From Alphaproteobacteria bacterium (GTDB lineage Bacteria > Pseudomonadota > Alphaproteobacteria > UBA8366 > GCA-2717185), in assembly GCA_016764135.1 (NCBI GenBank), contig JAESSL010000349.1:1-7163 (forward strand): DNA of 7,163 nucleotides, read 5' to 3'. The notes below the pieces were generated by a model. The model was not told the DNA's origin. It saw only the letters and a list, made by a program, of their open reading frames with translations, and made no database searches. A program made the position numbers and the translations under genes. This document shows, piece by piece, positions 4,673 through 7,163 of the stretch (positions within the stretch are counted from its first letter, which is position 1; each line of letters begins with the position of its first letter).

Positions 4673-6180
4673 CCGAAAAGTACCTCAATAAAATCCTGAA
4701 CGCGCGCGTCTATGACGTCGCCAAGGAAACACCGCTTGAAGACGCGCCCGCCCTGTCCGAACGCATTGGGAACCGCGTCATTATCAAGCGCGAGGATTTG
4801 CAACCAATTTTCACGTTCAAACTTCGTGGCGCCTACAACAAACTAATTGCGCTCTCGGACGCTGAAAGGGCGAAAGGCGTCATCGCCGCATCGGCCGGAA
4901 ACCATGCACAAGGCGTAGCGTTGGCGGCGAAAAAATTGGGTATTAAGGCAACCATCGTCATGCCGCAGACGACGCCGGACATTAAGGTAAAATCAGTCGC
5001 CGAATGGGGCGCCGAAATTATCCTCCACGGGGACGATTTTGACGAAGCCTTTAAACGCGCGATGAATATTCAGTCCAATCGCGACTTGACATTCGTACAT
5101 CCTTTCGACGATCCGGACGTGATTGCGGGACAAGGCACGATTGGCATGGAAATTCTGCGTCAGCATATGGCCGATATTCACGCCATTTTTATCCCCGTCG
5201 GCGGCGGCGGATTGTTGGCGGGCATCGGGGCTTATGTGAAAGCCGTTCGGCCGGAGATTAAAATCATCGGAGTCGAGCCCTACGACGCCGCCACGCTTTA
5301 CCATTCGCTGAAAGAGAAACGCCGCATCATACTGGATCAAGTTGGCATCTTCGCCGATGGCGTCGCCGTACGACAAGTTGGTAAGGAGACCTTCCGCATC
5401 GCGCAAAAAGTAGTCGACGACATGGTCCTGACCAGCGTTGATGAAATCTGCGCCGCCATCAAGGACATCTACGACGACACGCGCTCCATCACCGAGCCTT
5501 CGGGCGCACTGGCGCTGGCCGGGCTCAAAAAATACGCCGCAGAGCATGGGTTGGAGGACAAGACCCTGATCGCGATCAATAGCGGCGCCAATGTCAACTT
5601 CGACCGCCTTCGGCATATATCCGAACGCGCGGAGATTGGTGAGCGTCGGGAATCTCTATTCGCCGTAACGATCCCTGAAAAACCCGGCAGTTTTCGAAAA
5701 TTCTGCAATGTGCTGGGCAAACGCTCGGTGACTGAGTTCAATTATCGATACGCGGACGACCGCACTGCGCAAATCTTTCTAGGGCTCCGCATCAGCGATG
5801 GCGGCGCCGAGAATAGAGCGATCATAACCGCCTTGACCGAGAACGGTTATGACGTGATCGACCTGACCGATAATGACATGGCCAAGCTTCATATTCGATA
5901 TATGGTCGGTGGAAAATTGCCCAATATGAAAGACGAAGTCGTCTACCGTTTTGAATTTCCCGAACGGCCCGGCGCGCTGCTCAATTTTCTGAATAAAATG
6001 GGCGAACGCTGGAACATCAGTCTTTTCCACTATCGCAATCACGGCGCGGCGTTCGGGCGCGTTCTATGCGGCATTCAAGTGCCGGACAGCGACACGGCGC
6101 AACTGAACGCATTCCTCGATGATCTGGGATATAATTACTGGCCAGAAACCGACAATCCGGTTTACCGGGCGTTCCTGTAA
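4669..6180 (+). CDS. ilvA: Threonine ammonia-lyase, biosynthetic
   Basis: The protein is 503 aa, close in length and colinear with E. coli IlvA. It deaminates L-threonine to 2-oxobutanoate and ammonia, the committed step of isoleucine synthesis, in the cytosol with pyridoxal phosphate. The catalytic domain (about 1-325) shows KREDLQPIFTFKLRGA with K51 as the PLP lysine, SAGNHAQG (75-82), the phosphate loop PVGGGG (177-181 region), EPSGALALAG (276-285) and NSGANVN (304-310, S305 near the PLP ring nitrogen). Two ACT-like regulatory domains follow: about 327-398 (FAVTIPEKPGSFRKFCNVLG, SVTEFNYR) and about 423-494 (FEFPERPGALLNFLN, WNISLFHYRNHG). Their presence implies allosteric isoleucine inhibition and valine relief. 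The GTG at 4669 fits the family N-terminus; only a weak GGGA lies 11 nt upstream, so initiation probably depends on the overlapping leader ORF. It is convergent with tupC across 13 bp. Confidence 0.97.
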   Translation: MTEKYLNKILNARVYDVAKETPLEDAPALSERIGNRVIIKREDLQPIFTFKLRGAYNKLIALSDAERAKGVIAASAGNHAQGVALAAKKLGIKATIVMPQTTPDIKVKSVAEWGAEIILHGDDFDEAFKRAMNIQSNRDLTFVHPFDDPDVIAGQGTIGMEILRQHMADIHAIFIPVGGGGLLAGIGAYVKAVRPEIKIIGVEPYDAATLYHSLKEKRRIILDQVGIFADGVAVRQVGKETFRIAQKVVDDMVLTSVDEICAAIKDIYDDTRSITEPSGALALAGLKKYAAEHGLEDKTLIAINSGANVNFDRLRHISERAEIGERRESLFAVTIPEKPGSFRKFCNVLGKRSVTEFNYRYADDRTAQIFLGLRISDGGAENRAIITALTENGYDVIDLTDNDMAKLHIRYMVGGKLPNMKDEVVYRFEFPERPGALLNFLNKMGERWNISLFHYRNHGAAFGRVLCGIQVPDSDTAQLNAFLDDLGYNYWPETDNPVYRAFL

Positions 6181-6196
6181 CCCCGGCCACAGGTTA
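6174..6196. repeat. Weak inverted repeats spanning the ilvA and tupC stop codons
   Basis: CCTGT (6174-6178) pairs with ACAGG (6189-6193), and alternatively TAACC (6178-6182) with GGTTA (6192-6196). The second pair is built from the two opposing TAA stop codons. Each stem is only 5 bp with a 9-10 base loop and no T-run follows, so a terminator function is doubtful. The two genes are only 13 bp apart, leaving little room for any other terminator. Confidence 0.2.
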
Positions 6197-6973
6197 GTCG
6201 CAAGCGGGGCCGTCGTCATCTTCAAATATCGACCGGCGGCGCCACCACAGCAATTCGCCGTTGATAAACGCCTGCGCTAGATCATTTTCCGGCGCGTCGA
6301 AAAAGCGCGCTGCGGGCGCGTGCTCTTTGATCCGACCCCGGTGCAGGAAAATGATTTCGTCGGCCAGACGGCGGGACTGGTTCAAATCATGGCTGGTCAT
6401 GATGATTTTGACGCCGTCATTCGCGGCGTCATCAATCAGGGTTTCAACCATATGCGCCGCCGCCGGATCCAGACTGGCCGTCGGTTCATCCAGAAACAGC
6501 ACCCGAGGCTCAACCACCAGCGCCCGCGCAAGCGCCAGGCGTTGTTGCTCCCCAAAGGAAAGCACGCGCGCCGGAGTGTCGGCCAGACGCGACAACCCTG
6601 TCCGATGTAGCGCTTCGGCCGCTCGATCGCACCGTTCCTGTTTGGGGAATCCCCGAATTTTCAGGGCGAGCAATACATTGTCGGTCACGGAGCGGCGAAA
6701 CAGAACAGGCCGCTGAAACACCATCGACTGGGTTTGCGAAAGCGCCGCACTGTCCGGATCGTTCGACCACTCGACGACGCCGCTTTCAGCCCTGACGACG
6801 CCATGACAAATTTGCAGTAACAAGCTTTTGCCCGCGCCGTTCGGCCCGATAATGACTGTTTTCGGCGATGCATGATCAAAGGATACAGTAATATCCTTCA
6901 ACACCTTTTTACCGCCCCGGGATAACCCGACACCCCGTAGTCTCAATGGCAAAAAGGAGATTGTGCCCGTCAT
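6194..6973 (-). CDS. tupC: Tungstate ABC transporter ATP-binding protein
   Basis: The protein is 259 aa, an ABC ATPase that would power tungstate import through TupB at the inner membrane. Walker A GPNGAGKS is at 43-50, Q-loop Q87 in MVFQRPVLF, the signature region at 138-144 reads LSFGEQQ, Walker B VLFLDEP at 158-164, D-loop SLD at 167-169 and the H-switch H195 in TSHD. The signature has phenylalanine where LSGGQ/LSGGE normally has its first glycine, which is odd. Its ATG overlaps the tupB stop (ATGA at 6973-6970), so the two are translationally coupled. The tungstate assignment rests mainly on the adjacent permease; by itself the ATPase could be placed with molybdate or phosphate importers. 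Imported tungstate or molybdate would supply pterin-cofactor enzymes. The short C-terminal tail (WWRRRSIFEDDDGPACD, from 243) lies beyond the ATPase core. Confidence 0.88.
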   Translation of the reverse strand: MTGTISFLPLRLRGVGLSRGGKKVLKDITVSFDHASPKTVIIGPNGAGKSLLLQICHGVVRAESGVVEWSNDPDSAALSQTQSMVFQRPVLFRRSVTDNVLLALKIRGFPKQERCDRAAEALHRTGLSRLADTPARVLSFGEQQRLALARALVVEPRVLFLDEPTASLDPAAAHMVETLIDDAANDGVKIIMTSHDLNQSRRLADEIIFLHRGRIKEHAPAARFFDAPENDLAQAFINGELLWWRRRSIFEDDDGPACD

Positions 6974-7163
6974 GACGTCGCCCGCTCTTCGCCAACCGCG
7001 CGCAGACCCGACACCAGAATATTCACCGCCAGCGACAACAGGACCAGCACAACGCCCAGACCAAGCGCAACGACAAGGTCGCCTTTGCTCGCTTCCAGCG
7101 CGATAGTCGTCGTCATGACGCGGGTCAAATGGTCGATATTACCGCCCACGATCATGACTGCGC
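6970..7163 (-). CDS. tupB: Tungstate ABC transporter permease, C-terminal part
   Basis: The last 63 whole codons are present; the gene enters from beyond the right edge and stops at TGA 6972-6970. The segment AVMIVGGNIDHLTRVMTTTIALE followed by SKGD and a hydrophobic helix (VALGLGVVLVLLSLAVNILV) is the C-terminal end of TupB-type permeases; the MIVGGN and TRVMTT-IALE pieces are especially characteristic. The protein forms the inner-membrane channel of the TupABC importer. The periplasmic binding protein gene tupA would be expected upstream, outside the window. No start codon is assigned: the ATG at 7155 is internal, since the frame continues upstream with A-V. Confidence 0.85.
   Translation of the reverse strand, partial: AVMIVGGNIDHLTRVMTTTIALEASKGDLVVALGLGVVLVLLSLAVNILVSGLRAVGEERATS

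Noticed and set aside
4993..5616. 207-codon antisense frame within ilvA
   Set aside because: It is opposite strongly conserved IlvA catalytic sequence and shows no domain pattern.
1..7163. CRISPR array, prophage, insertion sequence, toxin-antitoxin or other defence system
   Set aside because: No regularly spaced repeats, terminal inverted repeats with transposase, or defence-family proteins were found; all large genes have metabolic, transport or surface-protein assignments.

Overview
The window reads as ordinary chromosomal DNA of a proteobacterium, most likely an alphaproteobacterium. This is inferred from protein resemblance and base composition: coding stretches are often about 65% GC (40/60 at 1321-1380, 39/60 at 6541-6600). 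No rRNA, tRNA, CRISPR array, transposase, integrase or phage gene was seen. All large genes have recognisable families, and I found no convincing new multi-gene system.

Layout, left to right. (1) 1-261: the 3' end of a CaiB/BaiF-type CoA-transferase or racemase gene, then on the same strand a CmcJ/NvfI-type putative iron oxygenase (390-1235). (2) Convergent to that, an SDR oxidoreductase (1276-2106, minus). Its stop codon lies in the loop of a strong hairpin that may terminate the oxygenase transcript. (3) Divergent from the SDR, a Nu-class (YfcG/YghU-like) glutathione transferase (2242-2925, plus). (4) A lower-GC interval, about 2926-4240, with one orphan PEP-CTERM secreted protein (3022-3813, minus) and 427 bp of upstream non-coding DNA. 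That DNA holds clustered inverted repeats, a CRP-like palindrome and a possible 23-codon ORF. (5) A small dimeric alpha/beta-barrel protein (4241-4546, minus), divergent from biosynthetic threonine ammonia-lyase ilvA (4669-6180, plus). ilvA starts at a GTG overlapped by the stop of a 14-codon leader ORF that carries the good ribosome-binding site. (6) Convergent with ilvA, the tungstate importer genes tupC (6194-6973, minus) and the 3' end of tupB (6970 to the window edge), overlapping as ATGA.

The genes fall into several unrelated transcription units: CoA-ester and small-molecule oxidation, glutathione chemistry, a surface protein, isoleucine biosynthesis and tungstate uptake. The observations most worth checking are the coupled leader ORF of ilvA, the non-canonical ABC signature (LSFGE) of TupC, the hairpin around the SDR stop codon, and the structured low-GC region upstream of the PEP-CTERM gene.
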